A DNA stretch of 64,000 bases from assembly GCA_018350325.1 (NCBI GenBank), contig JAEVLN010000015.1:558001-622000 (forward strand), given 5' to 3'. The position numbers and the translations under genes were made by a program. Position 1 is the stretch's first letter, and each line of letters opens with the position of its first letter. The notes beneath the pieces are model-generated. The model saw only the letters and a program-made list of their open reading frames with translations. It was not told the origin of the DNA and searched no databases. Positions 47,145-58,178 of this stretch are shown piece after piece. The DNA is from Globodera rostochiensis. Taxonomy: Eukaryota; Nematoda; Chromadorea; Rhabditida; Heteroderidae.

Positions 47145-47372
47145 TGTTGTGTCCTTGTCCGATAGGGTTAACAACAATTGAAGAATAAATTTTATTGAAG
47201 AATAAATAAATTAACAAATGGTGGACGGAGGTCAAGTTTGGTTGGGAGTTGAATAATAATAGAAGTGAAAGGACCGAGGGAGCGGGGGAGTAAAGAGTGG
47301 GGGAAAAATGATATGTAATCAATGGGTCAATCGATAAGACGGAACGCCAAGGATGACCGTTCCTCTCCAACA
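47145..47372 (-). repeat. 3' LTR
   Basis: 228 bp, TG...CA. On the minus strand it is preceded by the purine tract AAAGAGGGAGG (47373-47383), the likely polypurine primer. Confidence 0.93.
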
Positions 47373-47402
47373 CCTCCCTCTTTAAGCTGCTTCCCGGCGG
47401 GT

Positions 47403-50400
47403 TTAGTGACGGGACTTCCGCGCCGGTGGCGGCGAGTAGAAGGTCCTCGGTTTGATGGTTCGACGTGATCGGCGAACCGCTAACGGTGGACTGCCCTGCG
47501 GCAATTGCTGATCCTTTGGTGGCTGGTGGTTTTCGTCGGCGTGAACTGTCGGGATCGGTTCCCGATCCGTGGTTGGGCCGTCCTCTTCGAATGCAAAACG
47601 TCGACGCAATTGATTAGCGTGGCGATGGACGATTCTTTTGCCGAGCGAAGGGACCAGAACTCGATACGTGGGCGAGTGACGAACTCTTTCCACAATCGTG
47701 CCTGGCAACCAATGTGCCTTACCAAGTTTGTAGTTGAGGAGCAAAACCGGGTCCTGAGGACCGAATTCTGATGGTTTTGCGCCATGTTTCTCGTCGAATT
47801 GTTTTGTCATTTGAGACGAATATTTGAGTTGGGACTTCCTGATGTCTTTCTGATCGACGAATTCCCGTTGTTCCCCCCTTGGGTGGATGAGTGACAACGT
47901 CGTTCTGAGTTTCCGACCAAAAAATAATTGGTCTGGGGAATGCCCATTCAGTACGGCGCTTGGAGTCGTCCGGTAAGAGAGAAGCATTTTCTCTGCCCAA
48001 AGCTTGTCGCCTTTAGCGCACTTTTTCATTGCTCTCTTAAAAGTGTCCACGAACCTCTCCACTTGGCCGTTCGATTGCGGGTGGAATGGCGGTGTGAAGG
48101 TGTGTTTGATGCCGAATTCCTTGCAGAACCCGGCAAATTCCGCTGAGCGAAACTGTGTGCCATTATCTGACACAATTTCTTCCGGGACTCCAGACCGATA
48201 AATGACTGAGCGGAGCACTTTTATTGTCGCTGACGATGTTGTGGTGTTCATTAGGCAAACTTCTGGCCATTTTGAAAATGAATCCACCAGAATCAGGTAC
48301 ATGTGTCCATCTTCACATGGTCCGGCAAAATCGATGTGCACCCGCTGAAAAGCTTGGCTCGTCGGTGGCCACGGAGCTAGCGGTGCTTTTGTAGGTGCTT
48401 TCAGCGCATTTTGGCATTCTTCGCACTCTCTGACGACCTTTTCGATTGCCGAATCGAGTCCCGGCCAGTAAAAATGGCGTCGAGCGAGCGCTTTCATGCG
48501 CACGATCCCGGGGTGGGACATGTGAAGTGTTTTCAATGCTCGCGCCCGAAGAAGAGATGGGACGATGATGCGTTGTTGGTACATCAAACAACCTTCGATT
48601 CCGATGATTTCGTCTCTTTTCGGAAAATATGGAGCGAATTCCGGATCGTTGACCTTTTTCGGCCATCCCGATCTCGACAAGCGCAGAATTTCTGACAAAA
48701 TTTCGTCTTCTGCGGTTACTTCGGCGATCTCTTTTGCCGTTATTGGCAGCTGATCGGTTTGTGATTGAAGGACGGTGCTGATGTAGCATTCTGTTTCCGT
48801 GCAGATGTTTGCTATCAGTCTGTCCTCTTCTGGCCGGGGGTAGTTTGCAATAAGCCGGGAAAGGACGTCGGCTTGGCCAAATGCGGCCGTGTTCACATAT
48901 TTGATGACAAAATCATAATTTGTCATGATCAAAGCCCATCGTTGGAGTCTGCTGGCTGAATAAATCGGTATTCCTTTCTTTGAGCCGAAGATTGCCAATA
49001 ACGGCTTGTGATCGGTGAGAAGGGTGAATTTGTGGCCAAACAGCATTCGATGGAACTTTTGCACTGCAAATATGAGTGCCAGTGCCTCCTTTTCGATTTG
49101 GCTGTAGTTTTGTTGGGCGTCTGATAGTGTGCACGATGCGTGTTCGATCACTTTTTCAGACTTATCCGGCCAAATGTGGCTGATTGTTGCGCCAATTCCG
49201 TCTTTGGAAGCGTCTGCTGCTACAACCATTTGAAGGGATGGGTCGTAGTGGGTCAGCAATAAGTCAGATGTCATAATTTCTTTGGCCTTTTCAAATGCCG
49301 TTTGCTGTTCCGCTTTCCAATTCCAACTGATGTCCTTTCGTAGGAGCTGATCAAGTGGCGCCCGAATTTCGCGCATTTCTTTGACGAATTTTCCATAGTA
49401 ATTGAGGGCTCCCAAAAATGATCTGAGGGTTGAAACATCGTGGGGCGGTGGCATTTGCCTGATTGCTTTTGAGCGCGACGGATCTGGTCGGATGCCTTCA
49501 GCAGAAATGATGTGCCCCAGGAAAAGTAGTTCCTTTTGAAGAAATTTGCACTTTTCTAGCTGAATGCGGAGTCCGAATTCCTTTATGCGCGTGAAGAGCT
49601 GATATATTGCTGATAGATGTTGCTCCAGCGTTTTGGTGGCGATTAGTCCGTCGTCGAGATAGGCGAAAACGCCCGGAATTCCGGCACAAATTTGATCCAT
49701 TAAATGCTGGAATATCGACGGAGCTGATTTAACGCCGAACGGGAGACGTTGACACTGGAACAATCCTCGATGTGTGTTGAGTGCACACAGCTGCTGGGAT
49801 TCCGGGTCCAATTCCATTTGCAAATACGCATCGCGTAGGTCGAGATTAGAAAAATATGCCGCTCCATTTAGTGCCGCATAAATATTTTCCGGTCGGGGCA
49901 ATGGATGGCGATTCAACTCGAGGGCGTTGTTCAGTCCGGTAGAAAAATCGATGCAGACGCGAGTCTTGCCGTTTTTCTTTTTCACCGCTAAAATTGGGGC
50001 GGCCCAGTGACTGAACTCGATGGGTTTGATGGCCCCAATCTTGAGCAATCGATCCAATTCGTCGTTTACGGCGTCGATGGCGCCATGGGGGACCGGTCTC
50101 GCTTTGCAATATACCGGTTTTGCATCCGGTTTGAGGATGAGATGAGCCTTTGCCTTTGTGCATCGGCCTAAGTCGCTGCTGAACACCTCCGAAAAGTCGG
50201 ATTGGAGAGCCGAAATGAGCGATTGCGCATCCTTCACATTTGTGGGGTGTTGTGGTGCCGTTTTTGAGGGATTGCAGCGTGCTTTTGTGCGCACTTCCTG
50301 GAATAAAATCTCCGTTGGGATAATTTCCAGCTGTTCAATCCACGGCAATCCCAATAAATCTTGCTCTATCGTTTTGCTGACGTATGCCGTGAGTGTTTTC

Positions 50401-51665
50401 GGCGAGCTGCGTGAAGTTTTGACGACGCACTCAAATTTTCCGTTGATTGGGACGGGTTCTCCGTTGCAGTTCTTTGCTTCGATGTCGGACGGAGAAAGAG
50501 CCGGTTTCCCAAGTTTGATCCACGTTTGGAGCGGAATGATGGTGGCTTGTGCGCCGGTGTCAACATTCATTCTGTTTTGGACACCATTGATGGTGATCAG
50601 AATTTTCCAATATCGCGGTTGGGTTGTACCCATAGCCATCAGATGTGTCTTAACTCCGATGCTGAGGAATGATCGGTTTTTCCGGGGTGGCGCATTTGCC
50701 GTTTGTCGACAAACTTTTGCGATGTGGCCTTTTCTTTGGCATTTTGAGCAGATTGCATCTTTTAGTCGGCACTCCGCGCGCCAGTGGTTTGAAAGTCCGC
50801 ACGATCCGCATGGGTGAGTCGGTGGACCACGGAATGGTTTACCTTTTTCCGTAGAAATGGAACCGCTTTGCTGGTTGTGACTTCTTTGTTCGCCGTGCTG
50901 TTGGAGATGGGGCTTGATTTTCGAGCCCCTCCATTGCTGTGGGCGTGCGCGAATAGCGTTGGTCGCAACTGGTGGCGACATGAGCGAAAGAGCGCTTTCT
51001 TTAACCAATTGGATGGTCCTTAACTCCTCCTCAACCTTTTTGAGTGTTATTGCCGTCCCCGTTTTCCTCGAATCTTCTAACATTTTCAGACATTTTTGTC
51101 TTAAATCGTGGTTTTCATCGCGGAGTGCTATCACCAAGATAATGCATTTGAGCTCCTCTTTGGTTAGACTCAAATTAGCATTTTCGCACGACGCGTTGAT
51201 GAGTGCCACAAGCGACGTAATGTCCTGCCTTGGCTGCTGCCGAATTTTGAAACAATCGTATCGGCGGACAAACAGAGAGCGTGTTTCAGCGAATAACTCC
51301 TTCAGATTGGTGAGGGTCTCTGCCCATTTAATCTGGTCGGGTAGGGTTGGGCTGACGCTGTCCCTGTATTTGCTGTATTCTTCATCCGCCATTTTACCTA
51401 ACAGCAGACGGACTTTTGTCGCCTCTGGTAATTCCTTTCCATCCTCTTCGATGATCTTTCCATACCTCTTAAACCATTGGTCGAATGTATGCCCATTCTC
51501 TGGGTCATAGTTGAATTTGCCGATCCGTGCATCGATTGAATTTGTTAAATTGGCGTTGGCCAAGTCGTTGTTTGCTGGTGTTGCAGCTTTCAACATTTGC
51601 TGCACGCGCGCCTCTGATTGCGCTAGCACATTGTCGAGTACTCGCTGGAGGGTGGCTGCGTCCAT
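47403..51665 (-). CDS. Ty3/gypsy Gag-Pol polyprotein, 1,420 residues
   Basis: A single uninterrupted frame, ATG at 51665. Domains in order: gag (about 1-290, DPENGHTFDQWFKRYG); two zinc knuckles (about 300-335, CGSCGLSNHWRAEC and CSKCQRKGHIAKVC); aspartic protease (NVDTGAQATI); reverse transcriptase (LDLRDAYLQMELD and the YLDDG catalytic box); RNase H (ADASKDGIGA); integrase with H-H-C-C zinc domain (ending CEECQ) and DDE core (IDFAGPC, SDNGTQF). Gag and Pol are fused without a frameshift. All catalytic signatures appear present, so the element may be competent for transposition. The domain order with integrase after RNase H places it in Ty3/gypsy. Confidence 0.95.
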   Translation of the reverse strand: MDAATLQRVLDNVLAQSEARVQQMLKAATPANNDLANANLTNSIDARIGKFNYDPENGHTFDQWFKRYGKIIEEDGKELPEATKVRLLLGKMADEEYSKYRDSVSPTLPDQIKWAETLTNLKELFAETRSLFVRRYDCFKIRQQPRQDITSLVALINASCENANLSLTKEELKCIILVIALRDENHDLRQKCLKMLEDSRKTGTAITLKKVEEELRTIQLVKESALSLMSPPVATNAIRARPQQWRGSKIKPHLQQHGEQRSHNQQSGSISTEKGKPFRGPPTHPCGSCGLSNHWRAECRLKDAICSKCQRKGHIAKVCRQTANAPPRKNRSFLSIGVKTHLMAMGTTQPRYWKILITINGVQNRMNVDTGAQATIIPLQTWIKLGKPALSPSDIEAKNCNGEPVPINGKFECVVKTSRSSPKTLTAYVSKTIEQDLLGLPWIEQLEIIPTEILFQEVRTKARCNPSKTAPQHPTNVKDAQSLISALQSDFSEVFSSDLGRCTKAKAHLILKPDAKPVYCKARPVPHGAIDAVNDELDRLLKIGAIKPIEFSHWAAPILAVKKKNGKTRVCIDFSTGLNNALELNRHPLPRPENIYAALNGAAYFSNLDLRDAYLQMELDPESQQLCALNTHRGLFQCQRLPFGVKSAPSIFQHLMDQICAGIPGVFAYLDDGLIATKTLEQHLSAIYQLFTRIKEFGLRIQLEKCKFLQKELLFLGHIISAEGIRPDPSRSKAIRQMPPPHDVSTLRSFLGALNYYGKFVKEMREIRAPLDQLLRKDISWNWKAEQQTAFEKAKEIMTSDLLLTHYDPSLQMVVAADASKDGIGATISHIWPDKSEKVIEHASCTLSDAQQNYSQIEKEALALIFAVQKFHRMLFGHKFTLLTDHKPLLAIFGSKKGIPIYSASRLQRWALIMTNYDFVIKYVNTAAFGQADVLSRLIANYPRPEEDRLIANICTETECYISTVLQSQTDQLPITAKEIAEVTAEDEILSEILRLSRSGWPKKVNDPEFAPYFPKRDEIIGIEGCLMYQQRIIVPSLLRARALKTLHMSHPGIVRMKALARRHFYWPGLDSAIEKVVRECEECQNALKAPTKAPLAPWPPTSQAFQRVHIDFAGPCEDGHMYLILVDSFSKWPEVCLMNTTTSSATIKVLRSVIYRSGVPEEIVSDNGTQFRSAEFAGFCKEFGIKHTFTPPFHPQSNGQVERFVDTFKRAMKKCAKGDKLWAEKMLLSYRTTPSAVLNGHSPDQLFFGRKLRTTLSLIHPRGEQREFVDQKDIRKSQLKYSSQMTKQFDEKHGAKPSEFGPQDPVLLLNYKLGKAHWLPGTIVERVRHSPTYRVLVPSLGKRIVHRHANQLRRRFAFEEDGPTTDREPIPTVHADENHQPPKDQQLPQGSPPLAVRRSRRTIKPRTFYSPPPARKSRH

Positions 51666-51923
51666 TTTTCTTTCTTTGATATGGGTGCTTGTAGATGAAA
51701 AACCTCGTCTCGAGGAACCTCAACCCGTCTCGGGTTTGTTGGTTTTTCGACGATGTAAACCGCACCTGGCGGAACCTCAACCCGCCTGGGGTTTGTTGGT
51801 TTTTCGAAGATTTCCGCGAAGTTGAAAATCAGCACGAGATTTTCAACTTCCCACACAAGCAGAATCAGCACGAGATTATGCTTGTTGAATATGTTGCCGG
51901 TCAGTTGCTGACTGCGCCAAAAT

Positions 51924-52151
51924 TGTTGTGTCCTTGTCCGATAGGGTTAACAACAATTGAAGAATAAATTTTATTGAAGAATAAATAAATTAACAAATGG
52001 TGGACGGAGGTCAAGTTTGGTTGGGAGTTGAATAATAATAGAAGTGAAAGGACCGAGGGAGCGGGGGAGTAAAGAGTGGGGGAAAAATGATATGTAATCA
52101 ATGGGTCAATCGATAAGACGGAACGCCAAGGATGACCGTTCCTCTCCAACA
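51924..52151 (-). repeat. 5' LTR
   Basis: 228 bp. On the minus strand it is followed by ATTTTGGCGCAGTCAGCAAC (about 51904-51923), whose TGGCGCAGTC core is the likely primer-binding site. Confidence 0.93.
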
Positions 52152-52789
52152 CTTCTTCAAGCTCAATCGGACAACGAACCAACAGCCATTCGTTTCCCTT
52201 AATGTGCCGAAACACCAATCGTTCCCCCGTCAAATTGTTTATCAGCTCAAATGGCATAATGCCATCAAAAGACAACCAATCCCAAACACAGATGATGAAA
52301 TTGACCGGACTGGTCGAATTGACAAATGTCTAAACAAAGAATTAATTTAAAGCAGAAATTCACAGTTAAAGATTACCATTTTGAGTCTTTCCATTCCCGT
52401 CGAACAGAAGGAGCATTTCAAACCCTTCGGAAGGCTATCCCCGCGGGGCGTGTGCAGCCATTTGGCCAATGCTTTGGCAGAGGAAGTGCCGGCACTGTCA
52501 TCGGCCGGGAACGCGGGAAAAAGACCAAAGGAATTGATCATTCGGAGCCTTGCACAATTGCGAAGAACGGTCGGAGAGAATTGACGCAAACGGCCGAATT
52601 CGGAGGAAAACAATTGAAATCCGCAAATGTTGTCATTGATCAAAGGCCAAATTTAGTGCCAAATGATTTCCCAGCTGCGGTCTTGGCCGGCGGGTGTTCC
52701 AATGGTAAGATTTGTCCCTTTGAAGTCAAAAAGTCGGCGAATTCTTTGAAGAAATTCGATGACACTTCGGTCGATGTAACTAAGTTTAA

Positions 52790-53142
52790 AATTTTAAATG
52801 CATGTTTTCTAGGTTAAAAATATGCGTATAACACAAATCCGAGCTCGGATTGTGCAAATTCGAATTCGGAAATTTTAAAAAATTTATGAAACCTTTTTTT
52901 CGGTTTGAGAAATTTTTTATATTGCAAATTTTTACCCCTGTTAAATTGAATTGTTTTTTTCTCATTATTACAAATATTTGTGCATTGACCTTTTTGGGTT
53001 CATAAATAAACTATTTTTCACGTGTCTGAAAATTCAAAAGTGTTCGAATTTGGGTTCGGGGTTCAACATTCTCAAAATCCGAGCTTGGATTCATGTTCTC
53101 TACGCATTTTTTTACCCTAGAAAAACATGCATTTAAAATTGT
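52790..53142. mobile_element. Foldback element in intron 2 of copy J
   Basis: Left TTTAAATGCATGTTTTCTAG and right CTAGAAAAACATGCATTTAA are inverted ends. Inward the CCGAGCTCGGATT and CCGAGCTTGGATT parts also face each other. A related one-armed copy lies at 46590-46900. Confidence 0.65.
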
Positions 53143-53749
53143 AATATTTTTTCCCGTGTGGGACCCCAATTCTTAAGGGTTGCCCTTTTTAGGCCTGTTA
53201 GGACAATTTACAATCAATTTTACCTTATTGCTATGCGTTCGAATCCGATCACTTTGTCCGGAAGCGGCTCTTGAGGAATTGCCAGCCGACGCTCGACTTC
53301 ATAACATTCAATAAGTTTGACAATTTCTGCCCCATTTCCTTTAATTGCGCGACGAATGTGCAAATCGCCCAAAGACCATTCGTTCGATTTGAAATGCGCG
53401 TCCACCAAAAGGTCAAATCGATCGCTGAGAAGCGCCACTTTTAGTCCGAGTACAAAAGGGCCACAGAATTTAAAGACTTCAAACAGAACGTCATTGCAAA
53501 TGAAACTGAAATTCGGTTTAAGGCATTGGTGTTATTGTTCTTTCTTAAAAAACAGATTCAATAAGCGCCTTAAATTTTCAATTTTTATTTTTAATTGATA
53601 AATTCGTAAGCTGAACATATTTTCAGACAAATTTTAGAATAAAAAACAAATCACCGATTTTATATATCTAGAGGTTGGCTCCATTAATTAATCTGATAAA
53701 CTCACATTTCTTTCAATTTTTTCGCCGCTTTGCTCGGATTTTCGGACAT

Positions 53750-54762
53750 AATAATTCTATTAGAATTTTGTGATTTTGAATGAGGCTAAAAATTGAAGTT
53801 TAACAATTAATTATTCTGGCCAAAAATTAGGAGGTAATTGTAGTCGCCTTCTCGTCCAATCCATTGCTTTTTGTAATTTAGCTCAACAAGCCTTTTGTAA
53901 ATTTGAATAAGGGGCTAACCATTGAAATCGAATCGGGACCTCTTCAGGCAATTTAAAAGAAAAATGTACAAATTAAAATGCTGACAGCCATTTCACTTTC
54001 CCATACCGCCGCTTCCCTTTTCTACCAGCACCGGACGCCCTCAAAAATCGGAATTCCGAAGCCTCAAGATTTTCGGAAATCGAATTTCGGTAAATGTGAA
54101 GAATTATACCTCCTGATAGTGAGGGTTTAGCTTATTCATTCATATTCAGTAGTGCTTAAAATATTGCCTTTTTTCAACAAATTTTCTAAAAAATGCCTAA
54201 AATATTGATTTATTATGAAAAAATGGCGAAATACGGATCTATTCTCAAAAAAGGCAAAATATTGATGGGCTTCTCTCGTGATTCCCTATTCGCAAAAAAA
54301 AAGGTTTAAAACCTGAAAATCCGCGCCCTACTTATGATTATATTGAAAATATAATAAATTTTTAAATATTTTTAGGTGTCTAGAAACAGAAAAAAAACAA
54401 TTAAAAGAACATATTAGACAGATTCAGTCCAGACTAGCTTGGGAGTCATGAATTATTACAACAAGAAGCACGGCCCAAAAACGACGACGAAAAAAGCAAT
54501 GATTTTAAAGTTATTTATGTTCAAAGAAAAAGCCAAAAGCTGTTATAATTTACAGAGGCCTAGAACACTAATCTGAGCTCCATTCCGGCGAAAAGATCAA
54601 AAGCCCATTTTATGGCACAAAATTATTGTGTACAAATCGTAAACAAAAATTCATGGGGTGGGGGGGGGGGGTTTAGGGCGGGTGGGGGGGGGGGGGGTTT
54701 AGGGCGGGGGGGGGGGGGGGTGTATTTACCGTTTTAATTGAATTTTTAAAGAATTTTTCCAG
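53750..54762. other. Intergenic with a G-tract minisatellite
   Basis: 54657-54721 is a G-tract array with GGTTTAGGGCGGG between G runs of 9 or more, a strong G-quadruplex candidate. The rest is AT-rich, with a fragment (54160-54310) similar to 11600-11770. No supported gene. Confidence 0.6.
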
Positions 54763-54925
54763 AAACCCGGTCAGCAAACCCGAACAATACCAACCGTAGC
54801 GCGACCACGCGCCAAACTGCAGCATTTGATCGACTATTTTCCGGGCGTGCAGAGCACGGATGGCATTCGGATGACACGCGCGCGGATGCAGTCAAAGGTC
54901 CTTTGGAGTGTTCAAATTACAATTT
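54763..54925 (+). CDS. Conserved unidentified exon upstream of SPRY copy 2
   Basis: Paralogue of 35335-35532: VARPRAKLQHLIDYFPGVQS then DGIRMTRARMQSKVL after a TTTTTCCAG acceptor. It lies only 0.15 kb from the SPRY remnant. The 3' end is set by loss of similarity to copy 1. Confidence 0.4.
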
Positions 54926-55076
54926 ATTCGATTTCCCTAGCGCTGGCCGAGATCGGTCGGGATGCCGGGTCCCGGTTTTCTAAAAATTGAAATCCCGGTT
55001 AATTTCTTAAATATAAAAAATTTCCCGACGGCACCTGTGGACGCTGTCGGAGACAACAATGAGGAAAATATTTTTG

Positions 55077-55965
55077 ATGCCGTTGAGCAATTGCGTCGGG
55101 GATGATGACGGCACTTACGCTTACGCAAAACGGGGCGTTTTTTGGGGTTTTGCGAATGCACCGCGTTACCCGTGTTGTAGTGGACGGTACATTTATGAGG
55201 GCGTGCCGTCGTTTACTGTCGGCGACGTCGTCGGCTGCGGCGTCAATTTGGCAACTCGCCAACTCATTTATACAAAAAACGGGGAGCGTTTGGGTAAGAA
55301 AGAAACGGCACAAAATTAATTAATGGGACATCATTTTTTACTTATGGAATTTGTCGATTTTTGGCGATTAGCTTTTGCTTGATAAAAAGTTTAACAAATA
55401 AAAAGCTTTTCTGATTTATATAACTAGAGACGAGATTTTTAGGGACTAAAAAATGTGCTAAAACTGACTAAATCAAGTCAATTTATGCGTAAAACCTTTA
55501 ACTCCATCATTCTTTATTAATTTTCTTCTTACATTGTAAATATAATATTTTTCATATGTTTTGAAAAATTTTATAAAAAGTAACAATTCAAAATTTTTTT
55601 GGATCACGCTCTAATTCAAAAATTTTTCCAAATAATGCTATTTTTGGGCTTCTCTCGTCAACTCCTGTTCGCAAAAAAAAAATAGGTTAAAGCCTAAACT
55701 CTTCTCTAGTAATAATATTTGATTGTTTAGCTAATGACAAAGTTATTACTGACCAAACTTGAGCGGTTCCGTATTTTTTTGGTTATTTAAAAAAAATTTA
55801 TATTTTCTATTTTTTTAATTTATTTGACCCTTTTCAGACACTGCAAATTTATTTGTCGTTTCTGTCGACAATTTGTTTCCGTGCGTTTCGATGTGCGTCC
55901 AATTTACCAAAATTGAAGCAAATTTTGGACCGAACTTTAAATTCAATATTGCCGATGCGAGTTAG
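55077..55965 (+). pseudogene. SPRY (B30.2) gene, copy 2, 5'-truncated
   Basis: The exon homologous to copy 1 (to 55293) starts only at MPLSNCVGDDDGTYAYAKRG. The preceding GVCIGLATKQ codons and acceptor are replaced by unrelated sequence (55050-55076). The last exon (55838-55965) is whole: DTANLFVVSVDNLFPCVSMC to KFNIADAS and TAG. This copy preserves the uninterrupted last exon that copy 1 has lost. The intron contains an insertion at 55432-55707 absent from copy 1. Confidence 0.82.
55432..55707. mobile_element. Insertion in SPRY copy 2 intron
   Basis: Absent from the aligned intron of copy 1 (near 37435). Ends TAGAGACGAG and CTTCTCTA are weak inverted repeats of hAT type; the flanks do not give a clear duplication. 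The body (TTTTTAGGGACTAAAAA, TTCTTTATTAATTTTC) matches 1170-1320 in intron 1 of F-box copy A. Confidence 0.6.
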
Positions 55966-56046
55966 AGCAGATGAAGACGATCGATCAATTCGATTTGTGA
56001 TTTTTTTGTTTCTCTGAAAATGCCATGGACTTTTATGAATTTAAAC

Positions 56047-56803
56047 CAGGGTTCGTAACTGTCCTTATTTATAAGATTTGTCCTTATTTGAGGGGTGCCA
56101 ATCTTATAAATTTTAAATGTCCTTATTTATAAGATTTGTCCTTATTTGAGGCCTCCATCCTTATTTTGTTCTTATTTTTCGAATTTTGTGAAGATTTTCA
56201 TAATATTTGGATCCAATTTTTTAAATTAGAAAATTTCGAAGCGAATGGGACCAATTTTCATTAAAAATTGAGTCAAAATTCCAAAAAAATTTCTCGGCGG
56301 CGCCTATCGGCACCGCCGACCTCCCTCTCAGAACCCAAAAATTGTAAAAATTCTGACAATTTTTCTTTACAAATGTCGTTAATTCTTGTCCCGGCGGCGC
56401 TTATCGACGTCGCCGGACCATTCCTATTCCTAAAAAGCTTAAAAAAATTGCCGTATTTTTTAAATTTTTGTTGCAAATCGTTTAACAAATTGAATCAAAA
56501 ATTCAAAATTTTCTCGGCAGCGCCTATCGGCACCGCCGACCCCCCCCCCCCCCCCTACTAAAGCGGAATTCGCAAAAAAATTGCTTTTTTGAAATGGGAG
56601 CAATTTCCAAGCCCAAATTGTTGAAAAAAATTGTCGGTGTCGATAAATAAGGTTAAAAAACTCACATTTCAGGATAAAATAAAAATTTACTGCATTTTTG
56701 AACATTTTATAAAGTGTCCTTATTTTTGCAAGCAAAATGCCAGCAAAATCTTATTTTTGAACTTCACTGTCCTTATTTTGAAAAATTTTAGTTACGAACC
56801 CTG
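56047..56803. mobile_element. Non-autonomous hAT-like element, 757 bp
   Basis: Perfect ends CAGGGTTCGTAACT and AGTTACGAACCCTG, with exact 8-bp duplications ATTTAAAC (56039-56046, 56804-56811). SPRY copy 1 has the empty site TGAATTTAAACCCAAA near 38341. The interior carries GTCCTTATTT repeats and three hairpin motifs (56296-56317, about 56392-56414, 56516-56537). Confidence 0.9.
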
Positions 56804-56811
56804 ATTTAAAC

Positions 56812-57704
56812 CCAAATCAGAAAGGGGAGACCCTTTACTTTCTAAAAAAATTGTTCAACCGCTTCAATTTTGACTGCTAAGGTCCCCCCTGTAGTGCCCA
56901 ACTGAACGACTCCCGAAAACAAATAGCAATTGGCTTTCAACATTTTGAACATTTATTCAATTTAAAAAATGCATTTACAATATGTATCGTAGAAAATTTT
57001 GAGCTTGCTGAAAGTGCCAAACGAAAAACTAATAAAATATTTGTGTATGCCATTTGAGTTGATTTAATATATATATTTTAAAATAGAACCCCGGGGGCTC
57101 TATTATTCAACCTCCCCAATAAGGGAGGGGGTGGGGGAGGGGACCCTATTGTTCATCCTATTTTTTAGAAAATTTTGAGCAAAATTTAAAGCCTAACAAA
57201 CTAACTGATCTGTAAAAATTTTTGCGAACTATGAAGAAAGTTATGGTCCCTCAAAGTTGGCCAAAAACTATTGGGGGGACCCTTTTGGTCATGTTGAAAA
57301 ATTTGTTGTTCTAAAATTATCTGAAAAATGTGTTATTTGATGCACTGATTACGAATTCGTCAATAGAAAATAAGAATTAGAATTTTTTAAACATAAAATA
57401 AACGAATTTTTTGGGTACGATAGTTCACTAGGCTTATGGTCTCTTTTATTTTTTGTTTGTTTAAAAAGATTAGCAAAACAAAATTTAGGTGAATTATTGA
57501 AAAAAGACGACAGATGAAAAGTGTCCCTCTCTATGGTTTGACAAAAGCCGGTTCCGGTTAACCGGGTGTCGGCCAAAACCCGAAAATCGGGGGTCCAAAA
57601 ACCAGTCCCTTTTGGGGTATCGTTTAAAAAATTTAATTTATTTTAGTTTGGGTATGTATCAGGGGTGTCGATATCGTCTCCTCAAAATACGGTTCTTCTG
57701 TATT
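56812..57704. other. SPRY flank and intergenic sequence
   Basis: 56812-57190 aligns with the flank of SPRY copy 1 in two pieces (38352-38530 and 39306-39500). 57190-57700 shows no supported gene. Confidence 0.6.
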
Positions 57705-57838
57705 TTATGCGTCCCAAAGGGTTTTATGCGTCCCAACATATTTTATGCGTCCCATCAAGATTTTATGCGTCCAATCAGAATTTATGCGTCCCATCAAGAT
57801 TTTATGCGTCCAATCAGATTTTATGCGTCCCAACAATA
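57705..57838. repeat. Tandem repeat, TTTTATGCGTCCC unit
   Basis: About seven units of 19-22 bp, each with TATGCGTCC and a short variable tail (CAACA, CATCAAGA, AATCAGA). Confidence 0.8.
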
Positions 57839-57917
57839 AATCATTTGTAAAAATGCAAAAAATCAACATTATGTGCGTTTTAAAAACAAGAAACTAAATT
57901 GGTGTACAACAGAATAA

Positions 57918-58178
57918 TCAAACAGGGAAAACACGCCGCATTTCTTCCAAAATATGTGGAAAGATTTTTTCATTAGAATGAAAACGACGAAACATATACT
58001 GGTAGAGATAAGTAGGTAACAATTCTGGGGTAGTGCCATGCAAATGTTTTAGGCCTTGTTTAAGAGCTCGCCATGTAGCCTCTATTCCCTGGGTATGGAT
58101 TTGGGGGTCTGTTGGATCTATAAAGTTTACCTGGTGGTAACAATTACAATGTTTTGTCCATTTTGAATTACTCTCCAA
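57918..58178 (-). pseudogene. Merlin / ISXO2-like transposase C-terminal fragment
   Basis: 86 codons reading [20 protein letters not shown] then GIEATWRALKQGLKHLHG and LPTYLYQYMFRR. The IHT.GIE..W..LK.G...... pattern and following YL.....R match the end of the IS1595/ISXO2-type DDE domain used by eukaryotic Merlin transposons. The N-terminal two thirds are missing; the frame begins within sequence joined to F-box copy K exon 5. Confidence 0.72.

Larger units (their letters stand above)
47145..52151 (-). mobile_element. Complete Ty3/gypsy LTR retrotransposon
   Basis: Two 228-bp LTRs (47145-47372 and 51924-52151) look identical by eye and begin TGTTG and end CAACA. The 5-bp target duplication CTTCT flanks them (47140-47144, 52152-52156). 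Between them is one long gag-pol frame. Orientation is minus. No detectable LTR divergence, an intact frame and a clean target duplication mean very recent insertion. Confidence 0.95.
46181..53749 (-). pseudogene. F-box-like copy J, split by a retrotransposon
   Basis: Exons: 53706-53749 (MSENPSKAAKKLKE), 53224-53505, 52377-52779, then exon 4 in two parts (52157-52329 and 47040-47139), and 46181-46232. The 5.0-kb LTR retrotransposon lies within exon 4 between the EL/ER.DED.. coding parts. Exon 3 independently carries a nonsense codon: the conserved WHRIWPL codons read WH, TAA, IWPL near 52648. The gene was probably already dead, or both events are recent. Exon 2 uses a GTAAAA donor instead of GTCATT. 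Other insertions: a hAT-like element in intron 4 and a foldback in intron 2. Confidence 0.88.
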
